64,000 nucleotides of DNA. Source: JBFWUM01 sp050247255 (lineage in GTDB: Bacteria; Acidobacteriota; Vicinamibacteria; Vicinamibacterales; UBA2999). The notes below the pieces were generated by a model, which worked only from the letters and a program-made list of their open reading frames with translations, had not been told where the DNA came from and ran no database searches. This document shows, one piece after another, positions 1-8,749 of the stretch; the stretch's first letter is position 1; each line of letters begins with the position of its first letter. A program made the position numbers and the translations under genes. The stretch covers positions 1-64,000 of the forward strand of contig JBFWUM010000002.1 in NCBI GenBank assembly GCA_050247255.1. The letters run 5' to 3'.

Positions 1-32
1 CTCCGTTGTGAACCCGTGCGCTCCGAAACCTC

Positions 33-998
33 TTACTCCTCGCGCTCTTTCCACCCCGGCAGGTCGTTCAGCACGCTCTGGAGGTCTTCCGGCAGGTGAG
101 CGATGAACTCCATGCGTCTGCCGTCGCGGGGGTGGGTGAAGGCCAGGCGGGCGGCGTGCAGGAACGGGCGGGTCAGCCGCTGCACGGCGCGGATGTCGCC
201 CGGGACGCGGCGGTGCACGCCGCCGTAGACGCTGTCGCCGACGATCGGGTGGCCGATGGCGCTCAGGTGCACGCGGATCTGGTGCGTGCGGCCGGTGTGA
301 ATCGCCACCTGGCACAGCGTCACCCCGGGCAGGTGGAACGCGCGGGTGATGCGCGTGACCGCCTCGCGCGCGTGCTTGGCGCGCGCCGACATCTTCTGCC
401 GGTTCGCCGGATCGCGGCCGATGGCGGCGTCGATCCGCTTCCCGGCATGGACGACGCCCCAGACCAGCGCGATGTACTCCTTCTCCACCTCGCGGTCGTG
501 GAACTGGCGGGCGAGCTCCTGGTGCGCCGCGTCGTTCTTGGCGACGACCATCACCCCCGACGTGCCGCGGTCGAGGCGATGAACGATCCCGGGGCGCAGT
601 TCGCCGCCGATGCCGCTCAGGTCCGTCAGGTGGTGCAGCAGCGCGTTGACCAGCGTGCCGGACGCATGCCCGGCGGCGGGATGCACGACCATCCCGGCCG
701 GCTTGTTGAGGACGGCGACGTCCTGGTCCTGGTAGAGGATCTCGAGCGGGAGTGGCTCGGCGGCGACGTTGGATGGCGCCGCGTCGGGAATAGCGACGCG
801 GACCACGGTGTCAGCCTTCAGCGACAGGTTGGCGCGCGCATGCGCCCGTCCTTCGACCGTCACGTGGCCGTCCTCGATCAGCTTCTGGGCCTGCGATCGC
901 GAGTATCCGTCGAGCACGGACACGAGGAAGCGATCGAGGCGCTGCTGATCGAACTCCGCGGGGACGCGGAACTCGCGGCTAGGTGGCCCGGGGCACAC
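33..998 (-). CDS. rluD: 23S rRNA pseudouridine synthase, RluD family
   Basis: Predicted to isomerise uridines to pseudouridine in 23S rRNA helix 69 in the cytoplasm. An N-terminal S4-like RNA-binding region (about residues 15-65) is followed by the catalytic domain with motif HRLDRGTSG at 140-148, where D143 is the expected nucleophile. At 321 aa it has the normal RluD length. The chosen start is GTG at 998, which overlaps the end of lspA by 20 nt, so a start slightly downstream is possible. It is the last gene of the ileS-lspA-rluD run, an order seen in many bacteria. RluC or RluA specificity cannot be excluded from sequence alone, but the S4 domain plus the lspA neighbour favours RluD. Confidence 0.9.
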   Translation of the reverse strand: MCPGPPSREFRVPAEFDQQRLDRFLVSVLDGYSRSQAQKLIEDGHVTVEGRAHARANLSLKADTVVRVAIPDAAPSNVAAEPLPLEILYQDQDVAVLNKPAGMVVHPAAGHASGTLVNALLHHLTDLSGIGGELRPGIVHRLDRGTSGVMVVAKNDAAHQELARQFHDREVEKEYIALVWGVVHAGKRIDAAIGRDPANRQKMSARAKHAREAVTRITRAFHLPGVTLCQVAIHTGRTHQIRVHLSAIGHPIVGDSVYGGVHRRVPGDIRAVQRLTRPFLHAARLAFTHPRDGRRMEFIAHLPEDLQSVLNDLPGWKEREE

Positions 999-1470
999 GG
1001 CGTCCGGCTCCCAGCAGCTCGAGCAGCATCAAAACGACGCCGCAGGTGATGGCGGCGTCGGCCACGTTGAACGCCCAGAAGTGCCAGCCATCCCAGTAGA
1101 AGTCGACGAAGTCGAGCACGTAGCCGGCGGTGGTGCGGTCAATCAGGTTGCCGGCGGCGCCGCCGATGATGAACGCCAGCCCGATCCGCGTCAGCCGCTG
1201 GTCGGCCGGCAGCGTCGCGGCGTAGAGGGCGAGCCCGGCCAGCGCGACGGCGGCGACAATCCCGAGCAGGAGGGTCTTCATCGGCAGGTCGATGGTGTTG
1301 AGCATGCCGAAGGCGGCACCGGTATTGTGGACGCGCGTCAGGTTCAGCAGCCCGGGGATGATCTCCATCTCCTCGTACAGCCTGAAGCTGCCACGGACGA
1401 GCGCCTTGGTGACCTGGTCGGCGACCAGGACGATGGCGGCGATCGAGAGCTCGGCGATGCGGCCGCGCAT
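979..1470 (-). CDS. lspA: Lipoprotein signal peptidase (signal peptidase II)
   Basis: Membrane aspartyl protease that cleaves signal peptides from diacylglyceryl-modified prolipoproteins. The 163-aa protein has four hydrophobic segments and both catalytic aspartates in their motifs: D111 in GNLID and D138 in FNVADAAI. The start at 1470 was chosen because its ATG overlaps the TGA of ileS by one base (TGATG), and because the longer reading frame upstream is low-complexity Arg/Ala sequence that is really the end of ileS read out of frame. Expression is therefore probably coupled to ileS. Confidence 0.95.
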   Translation of the reverse strand: MRGRIAELSIAAIVLVADQVTKALVRGSFRLYEEMEIIPGLLNLTRVHNTGAAFGMLNTIDLPMKTLLLGIVAAVALAGLALYAATLPADQRLTRIGLAFIIGGAAGNLIDRTTAGYVLDFVDFYWDGWHFWAFNVADAAITCGVVLMLLELLGAGRRVPRAT

Positions 1471-4298
1471 CACGCCCGCGAGCTCGCCGGTTCGGCCAGC
1501 GCGTCGACGCATCGGTCGCACAGCCCGGCCCACTCGGGTTCGGTGCGCACCCCGGGCACGTAGCGCCAGCAGCGCTCGCACCTGGTGCCGGGCGCCTTTT
1601 CGACCTCGACGCGGACCTCGTCTCCGGCGTCAGGCGCGCCGACGGACAGCGCCACGTCCGAGACGATGAACAACGTCGGCAGGTGCCCGCGGTGCTGCTC
1701 GAGCAGCGTGCCAATCGGTCCCGAGGCGCGGAGGGTGACGCGGGCGCCGAGCGAGTTCCCGATCACCTTGTCCTTGCGCTTGTCTTCCAGGGCCGCGTTC
1801 ACCTGGTCGCGCACGCTCATCAGCCGGTCCCACGACGCGACCAGCTCGCGGTCGATGAATGGCGCCGGGTCGCTGAACGTCTCGAGGTGTACCGACGCGG
1901 CGCGCGTGCCCGGCAGATGGCGCCACAGCTCGTCGGCGGTCACCGGCAGAATCGGCGCCAGCAGCCGGGCCAGGCCGTCGGCAAGGCGGTACATCACCGT
2001 CTGGGTCGAGCGGCGCGCCGGCGATGCCGGCGCCAGCGTGTACATCCGGTCCTTGGTGACGTCGACATAGAAGGCGCTCAGGTCGACGGTCACCAGGTTG
2101 TTGAGCGCCTGGAACACGCCCTGGAAATCGTAGGCTGCGTAGGCGTTGACGGCGCGCTCCGCCGCGTCCGCATAGCGGGCGAGCGCGTAGCGATCGAGGA
2201 CGTCGAGCTGGTCGGCCGGCACCAGGTCGGTCGCGGGATCGAAGTCGTAGAGGTTGGCCACCAGGATGCGGCAGGTGTTCCGCAGCTTGCGGTACGCCTC
2301 GACGACGCGATCGAGGATCTGCTTGCTGACGCGCAGCTCCTCGCGGTAGTCGCTCATCGCGACCCACAGCCTGAGGATCTCGGCGCCGCTCTGCTTGATG
2401 ACCTCCTGCGGCGCGACCACGTTGCCGATCGACTTGGACATCTTGCGCCCGTCCATGTCGATCAGGAACCCGTGGGTCAGCACCTCGCGATAGGGAGGCC
2501 GGCCGTGCCCGGCGAGGGCGACGAGCAGCGAGCTCTGGAACCAGCCGCGGTGCTGGTCGCTCCCCTCGAGATAGAGATCGGCGGGCCAGGTCAGCTCGCC
2601 GCGGAATGGCAGCACTGCCTCGTGGCTCGATCCGGAGTCGAACCAGACATCGAGGATGTCGCGCTCGCGCTCGAACGAGGCGCCGCCGCACGCCGCGCAG
2701 GCCAGGCCGGGCGGGACGAATTCCTCGATCGGCCGCTCGTACCACGCGTCGGCGCCGTACTCGTCGAAGACGCCGGCCGCGCGCTCGATGATGTCGGCCG
2801 TCATCACCGCCTCGCCGCACGCGGAGCAGTCGAGTGCCGGAATCGGCACGCCCCATGCGCGCTGGCGCGAGATGCACCAGTCGGGGCGGTTGGCGACCAT
2901 GTTGTAGATGCGGTCGTGCCCCCACGCGGGAATCCACTTCACGGTGTGGTCGATGGCCGAGAGTCCCGCCTGGCGCAGCGTCTGCTTCGTGCCTTCCGGT
3001 CCGGGGATGGCCGGTTCCCCGTCCATGCGGATGAACCACTGCGCGGTGGCGAGGAAGATGACCGGGTTGTGGCAGCGCCAGCAGTGCGGGTACTGGTGCT
3101 CGAACGCCTGCCGGTGCCACAGCCGCCCGCGCTCCTTCAGCGCCTCCTCGACCTTCGGGTTCGCGTCGAACACGCGCAGGCCGGCGAAGAGGCCGACGGT
3201 GTCGAGGAAGTGGCCGCCCGGGCCAACCGGCGCGTACGGCTCGAGCCCGTACTTTACGCCGGTCATGAAGTCGTCGGCGCCGTGGCCGGGCGCCGTGTGC
3301 ACGGCGCCGGTGCCGGCGTCGAGCGTTACGTAGTCCGCCAGCACGGCGATCGAATCGCGGTCGTAGAGCGGATGCCGGAACCTCAGCCCCTCGAGCCGCT
3401 CACCCGTCGTGCGCAGCAGCGGCCGGTCGAGCGGGCGGCCCACCGCCTGTGACACCGCGGCCGCCAATCCTTCGGCCACGATCACGGCCCGTCCGTCGAC
3501 GTCGTACGCGGCGTAGTCCAGCTCCGGGTGAAACGCGATCGCCAGGTTCGACGGAATCGTCCAGGGGGTCGTCGTCCAGATCAGCACGGAGACGTCGCGG
3601 CCGGCGAGCTCCGGGAACCGCGCGGCGGCCTCCGGCGCGCTGTCGCCCGCCAGCTGGAACTCGACGTAGATCGACGGCGAGGAGTGATCCTCGTATTCGA
3701 TCTCGGCCTCGGCCAGCGCGGTGCGGCAGTGGATGCACCAGTGCACCGGTTTCTTGCCCTTGTAGGCGAGCCCGCGCTCGACGAACGGCTTCAGCGCCCG
3801 CGCAATCGCCGCCTGGTACCTGAAGTTCATCGTCAGGTACGGGTTGGCCCAGTCGCCGAACACGCCGAGCCGCTTGAACTCCCCGGTCATGACGCCGATG
3901 AAGCGGTCGGCGTACGAGCGGCAGGCGCGGCGGAAGTCGGCGGTGGACATCTCGCGCTTCTTCGCGCCGAGCTCGCGGTCGACCTTCAGCTCGATCGGCA
4001 GGCCGTGGCAGTCGTAGCCCGGCACGTACGGCGCGTCGAACCCGGCCATCGTTTTCGACTTGACGACGAGGTCCTTGAGGATCTTGTTGAGCGCCGTGCC
4101 GAGGTGGATCTGCCCGTTGGCGTATGGCGGGCCGTCGTGCAGCACGTACTTCGGGGCGTTGGCGCGGCTGCGGCGAATCTGCCCGTAGAGATCCATCGCC
4201 TCCCACCGCGCGAGCACGTCCGGCTCGGTCGTCGGCAGGTTGCCGCGCATCGGGAACTCGGTGCGGGGCAGATTGACGGTGTCCTTCCACTCGGGCAT
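1470..4298 (-). CDS. ileS: Isoleucyl-tRNA synthetase
   Basis: Class I aminoacyl-tRNA synthetase that charges tRNA-Ile, with editing of valine. The 942-aa protein shows the HIGH-type motif (HLGT after PPYANGQI), the KMSKS loop (RKMSKSIGN) and a C-terminal zinc finger (CERC...CDRC). The frame stays open another 412 codons upstream, but homology begins at MPEWKDTVNLP, so the start is ATG 4298. A -10-like TAGAAT (4312 to 4307) lies only 8 nt before this ATG, so the mRNA is probably leaderless. The divergent M16 gene starts 24 bp away. No T-box or other leader control is possible in such a short gap. Confidence 0.96.
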   Translation of the reverse strand: MPEWKDTVNLPRTEFPMRGNLPTTEPDVLARWEAMDLYGQIRRSRANAPKYVLHDGPPYANGQIHLGTALNKILKDLVVKSKTMAGFDAPYVPGYDCHGLPIELKVDRELGAKKREMSTADFRRACRSYADRFIGVMTGEFKRLGVFGDWANPYLTMNFRYQAAIARALKPFVERGLAYKGKKPVHWCIHCRTALAEAEIEYEDHSSPSIYVEFQLAGDSAPEAAARFPELAGRDVSVLIWTTTPWTIPSNLAIAFHPELDYAAYDVDGRAVIVAEGLAAAVSQAVGRPLDRPLLRTTGERLEGLRFRHPLYDRDSIAVLADYVTLDAGTGAVHTAPGHGADDFMTGVKYGLEPYAPVGPGGHFLDTVGLFAGLRVFDANPKVEEALKERGRLWHRQAFEHQYPHCWRCHNPVIFLATAQWFIRMDGEPAIPGPEGTKQTLRQAGLSAIDHTVKWIPAWGHDRIYNMVANRPDWCISRQRAWGVPIPALDCSACGEAVMTADIIERAAGVFDEYGADAWYERPIEEFVPPGLACAACGGASFERERDILDVWFDSGSSHEAVLPFRGELTWPADLYLEGSDQHRGWFQSSLLVALAGHGRPPYREVLTHGFLIDMDGRKMSKSIGNVVAPQEVIKQSGAEILRLWVAMSDYREELRVSKQILDRVVEAYRKLRNTCRILVANLYDFDPATDLVPADQLDVLDRYALARYADAAERAVNAYAAYDFQGVFQALNNLVTVDLSAFYVDVTKDRMYTLAPASPARRSTQTVMYRLADGLARLLAPILPVTADELWRHLPGTRAASVHLETFSDPAPFIDRELVASWDRLMSVRDQVNAALEDKRKDKVIGNSLGARVTLRASGPIGTLLEQHRGHLPTLFIVSDVALSVGAPDAGDEVRVEVEKAPGTRCERCWRYVPGVRTEPEWAGLCDRCVDALAEPASSRA

Positions 4299-4306
4299 AA
4301 GCCGTA

Positions 4307-4316
4307 ATTCTATAAT
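4307..4316. promoter_or_regulatory. Overlapping divergent -10 boxes, ileS / M16 peptidase
   Basis: TATAAT at 4311-4316 (+) ends 6 nt before ATG 4323. On the other strand TAGAAT (4312 to 4307) ends 8 nt before ATG 4298. Both predicted transcription starts fall at or beside the start codons. The -35 regions would lie inside the opposite genes and are not obvious. Confidence 0.65.
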
Positions 4317-4322
4317 GCGGGG

Positions 4323-5597
4323 ATGGACGTGCGCGACGAGCTGCTCGAGAACGGACTCCGCGTACTGATCCAGGAAGTGCACACGGCGCCGATCGCCTCG
4401 GTGTGGTGCTGGTACCGCGTCGGATCGAAGGACGAAGCGCCCGGCCTGACTGGGGTCTCCCACTGGGTCGAGCACATGAACTTCAAGGGGACCGAGAACA
4501 TCCCGCGCGACAAGGTCAAGGGGATCATCGAGCAGTTCGGCGGCTACTGGAACGGCTACACCTGGATCGATCAGACCACCTACACCGAGACCGCAACCAG
4601 GGACGCGCTCGATCGGATGCTGTTCATCGAGGCGGAGCGGATGGCGCGCTCGCTGTACGACCCCGACGACTGCGAGTCGGAGCGCACGGTCATCATCTCG
4701 GAGCTGCAGGGAGGCGAGAACGATCCCGAGCAGCTGCTCGATCAGGAAGTGACGGCCAGCGCGTTCCGCGCCCACCCCTACCGGCACCCGACGATCGGCT
4801 GGCTCACCGACCTGCAGTCGATGACCCGCGACGACCTGTACGGACACTATCGCCGCTACTACGTGCCGAACAACGCCACGCTGGTCGTCGTCGGCGACGT
4901 CGACGCCGGGGAGACCATGCGGCTCGTGGCGACGCACTTCGCGCCGATTCCCGCCGGAGATGTGCCGCGGCGGCCGCGGCCGGCTGAGCCCGAACAGATC
5001 GGCGAACGGCGCGTCATCGTCGAGCGCGAGGGGACGACCGGTTACGTGAAGATCGCGTACCCGGCGCCGGCGATTGGCGACGCGGCGTTCTTTCCGCTGC
5101 TCGTGCTCGATGCGGTGCTGACCGGCGCCAAGGGGCTGAACATCTGGAGCAGCTTCAAGGTGCCACCGCCGCAGCGCCGCGCCCGGCTCTACCGCGCGCT
5201 CGTCGACGCCGGCCTCGCCTCGTCTGTGCAAGGGGCGCTCGCACCGACCCAGGAGCCGTTTCTGTACAGCGTGTCGATGACCGCCAATGCCGGGCGGCCG
5301 CTCGAGGAGGTCGAAGGCGTCGCGCTCGCGGAAATCGAGCGGGTCCGGCGCGACGGGATCACCGCCGACGAACTGGCCCGCGCCAGGCACCAGCTGCGCG
5401 CGCGGCTCGTCTTCGAAGGCGACAGCGTCAGCAGCCTGGCGCATCAACTCGGCTATTTCGCCACCATTGCCGACTGGCGGCTCGCCGGGCTGCTCGACGA
5501 GCGGATCTCGGCGGTGACCCTCGACCAGGTTCATGCGGCAGCCGGGACCCTGACCCCGCAGCGACGCACCGTGGGATGGTTCACCCCCACCGCATGA
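4323..5597 (+). CDS. M16 family zinc peptidase (catalytic subunit)
   Basis: Pitrilysin/processing-peptidase family metalloprotease of 424 aa. The inverted zinc motif HWVEH (HxxEH) is present near residue 55, with the downstream ERTVIISELQ segment supplying the third ligand glutamate. No signal peptide is visible, so it is probably cytoplasmic. The next gene overlaps by 4 nt (ATGA) and encodes an M16 protein without the zinc motif, so the two probably form an active/inactive heterodimer. The start is fixed by a TATAAT box six bases upstream. A similar pair lies at 33610-36308. Confidence 0.9.
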   Translation: MDVRDELLENGLRVLIQEVHTAPIASVWCWYRVGSKDEAPGLTGVSHWVEHMNFKGTENIPRDKVKGIIEQFGGYWNGYTWIDQTTYTETATRDALDRMLFIEAERMARSLYDPDDCESERTVIISELQGGENDPEQLLDQEVTASAFRAHPYRHPTIGWLTDLQSMTRDDLYGHYRRYYVPNNATLVVVGDVDAGETMRLVATHFAPIPAGDVPRRPRPAEPEQIGERRVIVEREGTTGYVKIAYPAPAIGDAAFFPLLVLDAVLTGAKGLNIWSSFKVPPPQRRARLYRALVDAGLASSVQGALAPTQEPFLYSVSMTANAGRPLEEVEGVALAEIERVRRDGITADELARARHQLRARLVFEGDSVSSLAHQLGYFATIADWRLAGLLDERISAVTLDQVHAAAGTLTPQRRTVGWFTPTA

Positions 5598-6862
5598 GTG
5601 CGGGGTTGGCGCCCGTTCGTCACGTCCTGCCGAACGGCGGCGTGGTCATCGTCAAGCAGTCGCGCGTGACCCCGGCGGTGACCATCCACGCGTCCGTGCG
5701 CGCCGGCAGCGCGTTCGATCCTCCCTCGGCCGGCGGACTCGCGCATTTCGTCTCGAAGACCATCGACCGCGGCACGACGACGCGCTCCGCCGACGACATT
5801 GCAGACGTGCTCGACAGCCGCGGCGTCACGCTGGCCGTCGCCGTCAACCGCCAGACCATCTCGTTCGTCTGTACCTGCCTCACCGAGGACGTCGGCGAGG
5901 TGCTGGCGGTGGTTGCCGACACCGTGCAACGACCGGCCTTTCCCGACGATCAGGTGGCGACCCGGCGGCAGGAGATCCTGACGCTGATTCGCCAGGATGA
6001 GGACAACCCGGCGGCGGTTGCCGGGCAGCGCCTGCTGGCGCTGCTCTATGGCGAGGCGCACCCGTATGGACGGCGCGTCCGCGGGACCGCCGACTCGGTG
6101 GCCGCCATCGATCGCCCGGCGCTGGAGGCGTTTCACCGGGCGCGCTTCAGCCCTTCGTCCCTGTCGCTGGTGATGGTCGGCGACCTCGAGGCGGAACGGG
6201 CGATCGACCTGGCGGGGTCGGCGTTCGGAGGGTGGTCAGGAGGCGCCACGCCTGCTGCGACGCTGCCGCCGGTCGCGCGCGCGGCGGCCCGTCGAACGGC
6301 GGTCGTGCCGATGATGAACAAGTCGCAGGCCGATATCGCCTACGGCTTCGTGGCGATCGCGCGCAGCGACCCGGCGTTCCACGCGTATGCGCTGATGAAC
6401 AACGTGCTGGGCGAATACGCGCTCGGCGGCCGGCTGGGCGATTCCATCCGCGAGCGCCAGGGGATGGCCTACTACGTGTTCAGCGGGTTCGACGCCAACG
6501 CCGGCCCGGGACCGCTGACGGTGCGCGCGGGGGTGAACCCCGCCAACGTCGAGCGCGCCGTCGCCTCGATGGACAACGAGCTGAAGGCACTCGCGACGAA
6601 CGGCCCCACCGACAAGGAAGTGGCCGAATCCAAGCAGTACCTGATCGGATCCATGCCGCGCACGCTCGAAACGCACCTCGGCATCGCCGAATTCCTGCAG
6701 GCGGTCGAGTTCTTCGACCTCGGCCTCGACTACGACCTGCGGATGCCCGGCCTGCTGCGCGCGGTGACGCGCGACGAGGTGGCCGGCGCAGCCCGGTCGC
6801 TGCTCGACCCGTCGCGGGCGACGGTCGTGGTCGCCGGCCCGTACGACGGGGTGCTCGCGTGA
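5594..6862 (+). CDS. M16 family peptidase-like protein (non-catalytic subunit)
   Basis: M16-fold protein of 422 aa from the ATG at 5594, whose ATGA overlaps the stop of the catalytic partner. Where HxxEH is expected the sequence reads AHFVSK, so the zinc-binding and general-base residues are lost. The C-terminal half keeps the family features, including a GRLGDSIRERQGMAYYV segment typical of the R/Y pair region. It probably shapes the substrate chamber of a heterodimer, as in mitochondrial MPP-alpha. An in-frame ATG six codons upstream is less likely because it lacks the coupling overlap. Confidence 0.88.
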   Translation: MSAGLAPVRHVLPNGGVVIVKQSRVTPAVTIHASVRAGSAFDPPSAGGLAHFVSKTIDRGTTTRSADDIADVLDSRGVTLAVAVNRQTISFVCTCLTEDVGEVLAVVADTVQRPAFPDDQVATRRQEILTLIRQDEDNPAAVAGQRLLALLYGEAHPYGRRVRGTADSVAAIDRPALEAFHRARFSPSSLSLVMVGDLEAERAIDLAGSAFGGWSGGATPAATLPPVARAAARRTAVVPMMNKSQADIAYGFVAIARSDPAFHAYALMNNVLGEYALGGRLGDSIRERQGMAYYVFSGFDANAGPGPLTVRAGVNPANVERAVASMDNELKALATNGPTDKEVAESKQYLIGSMPRTLETHLGIAEFLQAVEFFDLGLDYDLRMPGLLRAVTRDEVAGAARSLLDPSRATVVVAGPYDGVLA

Positions 6863-7557
6863 GCCGCCGCCCGGTGCGCGCCGTCTTCTTCGACGTCGAC
6901 TTCACGCTGATCTACCCGGGTCCGACGTTCCAGGGCGAGGGGTACGCCCGCTTCTGCGAGGCGCACGGGATGTCGATTGAGCCGGGGCGGTTCGGCGCGG
7001 CGGTGCGCGCGGCATCGTCCATCCTCAACGACGCGCAGGAGCACGTCTACAACGACGACATCTTCATTCGCTACACCGGGCGGATCATCGAAGAGATGGG
7101 CGGCACCGGTCCGCGGGTCGAGGATGCGGCGCGCGAGATCTACCGCGAGTGGGCGGCGTGCCAGCACTTCTTCCTCTACGACGACGTGACCCCGGCGCTG
7201 CGGGCGCTGGCCGACCGCGGGTTGAAGATCGGGCTGATTTCCAATTCCCACCGATCGCTGGCGTCGTTCGCGACCCACTTCTCGCTCGAGGGACTGATTC
7301 ACGGCGCCGTGTCCTCGTCGGAACATGGTTACCTGAAGCCGCACCCGAGCATTTTCGAGGCCGGGTTGCGGCTGCTCGACGTCGATCCCGGCGAGTCGGT
7401 GATGGTGGGCGACAGCTACTCGCACGACATCGAGGGGGCGCGCGCGGTCGGCATGCGGGGCGTGCTGGTGCTGCGGTCGCCCGACGAGCCGTTTGCGTCC
7501 GCCGTGGAGGGCGTCCCGGTCGTGCGCGATCTGTCGGAGCTGACGAAGCTGTTGTGA
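6859..7557 (+). CDS. HAD-superfamily hydrolase
   Basis: Haloacid-dehalogenase-like phosphatase of 232 aa. Motif I is DVDFTL (nucleophile and acid aspartates), motif II is SNS, the motif III lysine lies in LKPHP, and motif IV is GDSYSHDIEG. The cap domain is inserted after motif I (subclass I), as in phosphoglycolate phosphatase and YjjG-type enzymes. Substrate unknown. The GTG start at 6859 overlaps the preceding stop (GTGA), placing it in the M16 operon. It ends 2 nt from the convergent HIT gene. Confidence 0.85.
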   Translation: MSRRPVRAVFFDVDFTLIYPGPTFQGEGYARFCEAHGMSIEPGRFGAAVRAASSILNDAQEHVYNDDIFIRYTGRIIEEMGGTGPRVEDAAREIYREWAACQHFFLYDDVTPALRALADRGLKIGLISNSHRSLASFATHFSLEGLIHGAVSSSEHGYLKPHPSIFEAGLRLLDVDPGESVMVGDSYSHDIEGARAVGMRGVLVLRSPDEPFASAVEGVPVVRDLSELTKLL

Positions 7558-7559
7558 AT

Positions 7560-7904
7560 CTAGCCCGGCGGCCAGGTCAGGCCGCGGCCGGCAAGCAGGT
7601 GCAGGTGAATGTGGAACACCGTCTGGCCCGCCTCGCGATTGCAGTTGAACACCGTCCGATAGCCGCGCGCGGCGTAGCCGTGCTTCGCCGCCAGCGCCGC
7701 CGCCATCCGGAACATCGAGCCGATCAGCGCATCGTCGGCCGGCGTCAGGTCGTTGAGCGTCGAGATGTGGCGGCGGGGCACGATCAGCACGTGCAGCGGC
7801 GCCTGCGGGTTGATGTCGCTGAACGCCACGAGGTCCTCGCCGCGCTCGACGATGGTGGCCGGTATCCCGCCAGCCACGACCTTGCAGAAGAGGCAGTCGC
7901 TCAT
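7560..7904 (-). CDS. HIT family protein (HinT-like nucleotide hydrolase)
   Basis: Histidine-triad protein of 114 aa, probably a purine nucleoside phosphoramidase acting on AMP-lysine-type substrates. The active-site triad H98-x-H100-x-H102 (HIHLHLL) is complete, and a CxxC pair (C4, C7) near the N terminus matches HinT members that bind zinc. It overlaps the end of prmC by four bases (ATGA), making it the last gene of prfA-prmC-hit. The physiological substrate is unknown. Confidence 0.92.
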   Translation of the reverse strand: MSDCLFCKVVAGGIPATIVERGEDLVAFSDINPQAPLHVLIVPRRHISTLNDLTPADDALIGSMFRMAAALAAKHGYAARGYRTVFNCNREAGQTVFHIHLHLLAGRGLTWPPG

Positions 7905-8749
7905 CGCCGCTGAATGATAGCGGTACGGGGAATCTGCTGCAGGTCGGCGCGGACGCGGTCGAGCCTGAGCTGCGGCCGTGCCTCGACCAGCTGCACGACG
8001 CCGTCCTCCTGGCCGTAGCCGAACTCCATCGCCAGCCAGCCGCCCGGCGCCAGCTTCGGCACGGCGGTGTCGAGCACGCCGGCGACATTGCGCAGCCCGT
8101 CACCGCCACCGAACAGGGCGACCTCGGGCTCGTGCCGGACGTCGCGCGACAGCGCGGGACGATCCAGCTCGCGCACGTAGGGCGGGTTGGCGACGATCAC
8201 CTCGAACGGACCCTCGACGCCGTCGAGGTAGGAGGTGTGCACGAACGTCATGCGGTCCGCCACCCGATGGCGTGCCGCGTTGGCCCGCGCCACGGCGAGG
8301 GCATCGTCCGACAATTCCGACGCGGTCACGCGCGCGTGCGGATGTTCGACGGCAATGGCCACCGCCAGGCAGCCGCTCCCGGTGCCGATGTCGGCGACGC
8401 GCGGGGCAGCGGCCGCCCGCAGCACGTCGAGCGTTTCCTCGAGGATGAACTCGGTTTCGGGCCGCGGGATGAGCACGGCCGGGGTCACCTGGAAGTCGAG
8501 TCCCCAGAATTCGCGGACGCCGGTGATGTAGGCCGCCGGTTCGCGCCGCGCGCGCCGGGCAATCCATTCCGAGAAGCGCGGCTCGAGCCCCGCCGGGGCC
8601 GGCTCGCGCCGGCCGGCCAGCAGCCGCGCGCCGTCCCACCCGAGAATGGTGCGCGCGAACAGGTCGACGTCGACGCCGGCGTCGGCGGGCGAGAGCCCGG
8701 CGGCGACGAGCGCGGCCTTGCCGGTGGCGAGCGCCTCGTGCAGCGTCAA
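7901..8749 (-). CDS. prmC: Release factor glutamine methyltransferase
   Basis: Methylates the GGQ glutamine of peptide release factors using SAM. The 282-aa protein has an N-terminal helical domain (about 1-75), a SAM-binding motif DIGTGSGCLA at 120-129 and the substrate-glutamine motif NPPY at 188-191. There is no ATG near the homology start. TTG at 8749 is chosen because it overlaps the prfA stop as TTGA, giving the standard length. The partner prfA is immediately upstream, a widely conserved pairing. Confidence 0.93.
   Translation of the reverse strand: MTLHEALATGKAALVAAGLSPADAGVDVDLFARTILGWDGARLLAGRREPAPAGLEPRFSEWIARRARREPAAYITGVREFWGLDFQVTPAVLIPRPETEFILEETLDVLRAAAAPRVADIGTGSGCLAVAIAVEHPHARVTASELSDDALAVARANAARHRVADRMTFVHTSYLDGVEGPFEVIVANPPYVRELDRPALSRDVRHEPEVALFGGGDGLRNVAGVLDTAVPKLAPGGWLAMEFGYGQEDGVVQLVEARPQLRLDRVRADLQQIPRTAIIQRR

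Noticed and set aside
96..1049. Long plus-strand open frame across rluD (317 codons)
   Set aside because: Antisense shadow in GC-rich DNA; low-complexity Ala/Arg/Val composition and no motifs, while the minus strand encodes rluD and lspA clearly.
4299..5534. 412-codon N-terminal extension of ileS
   Set aside because: The sequence lies antisense to the M16 gene and has no homology pattern; known IleS proteins begin at the MPEWKDTV segment.
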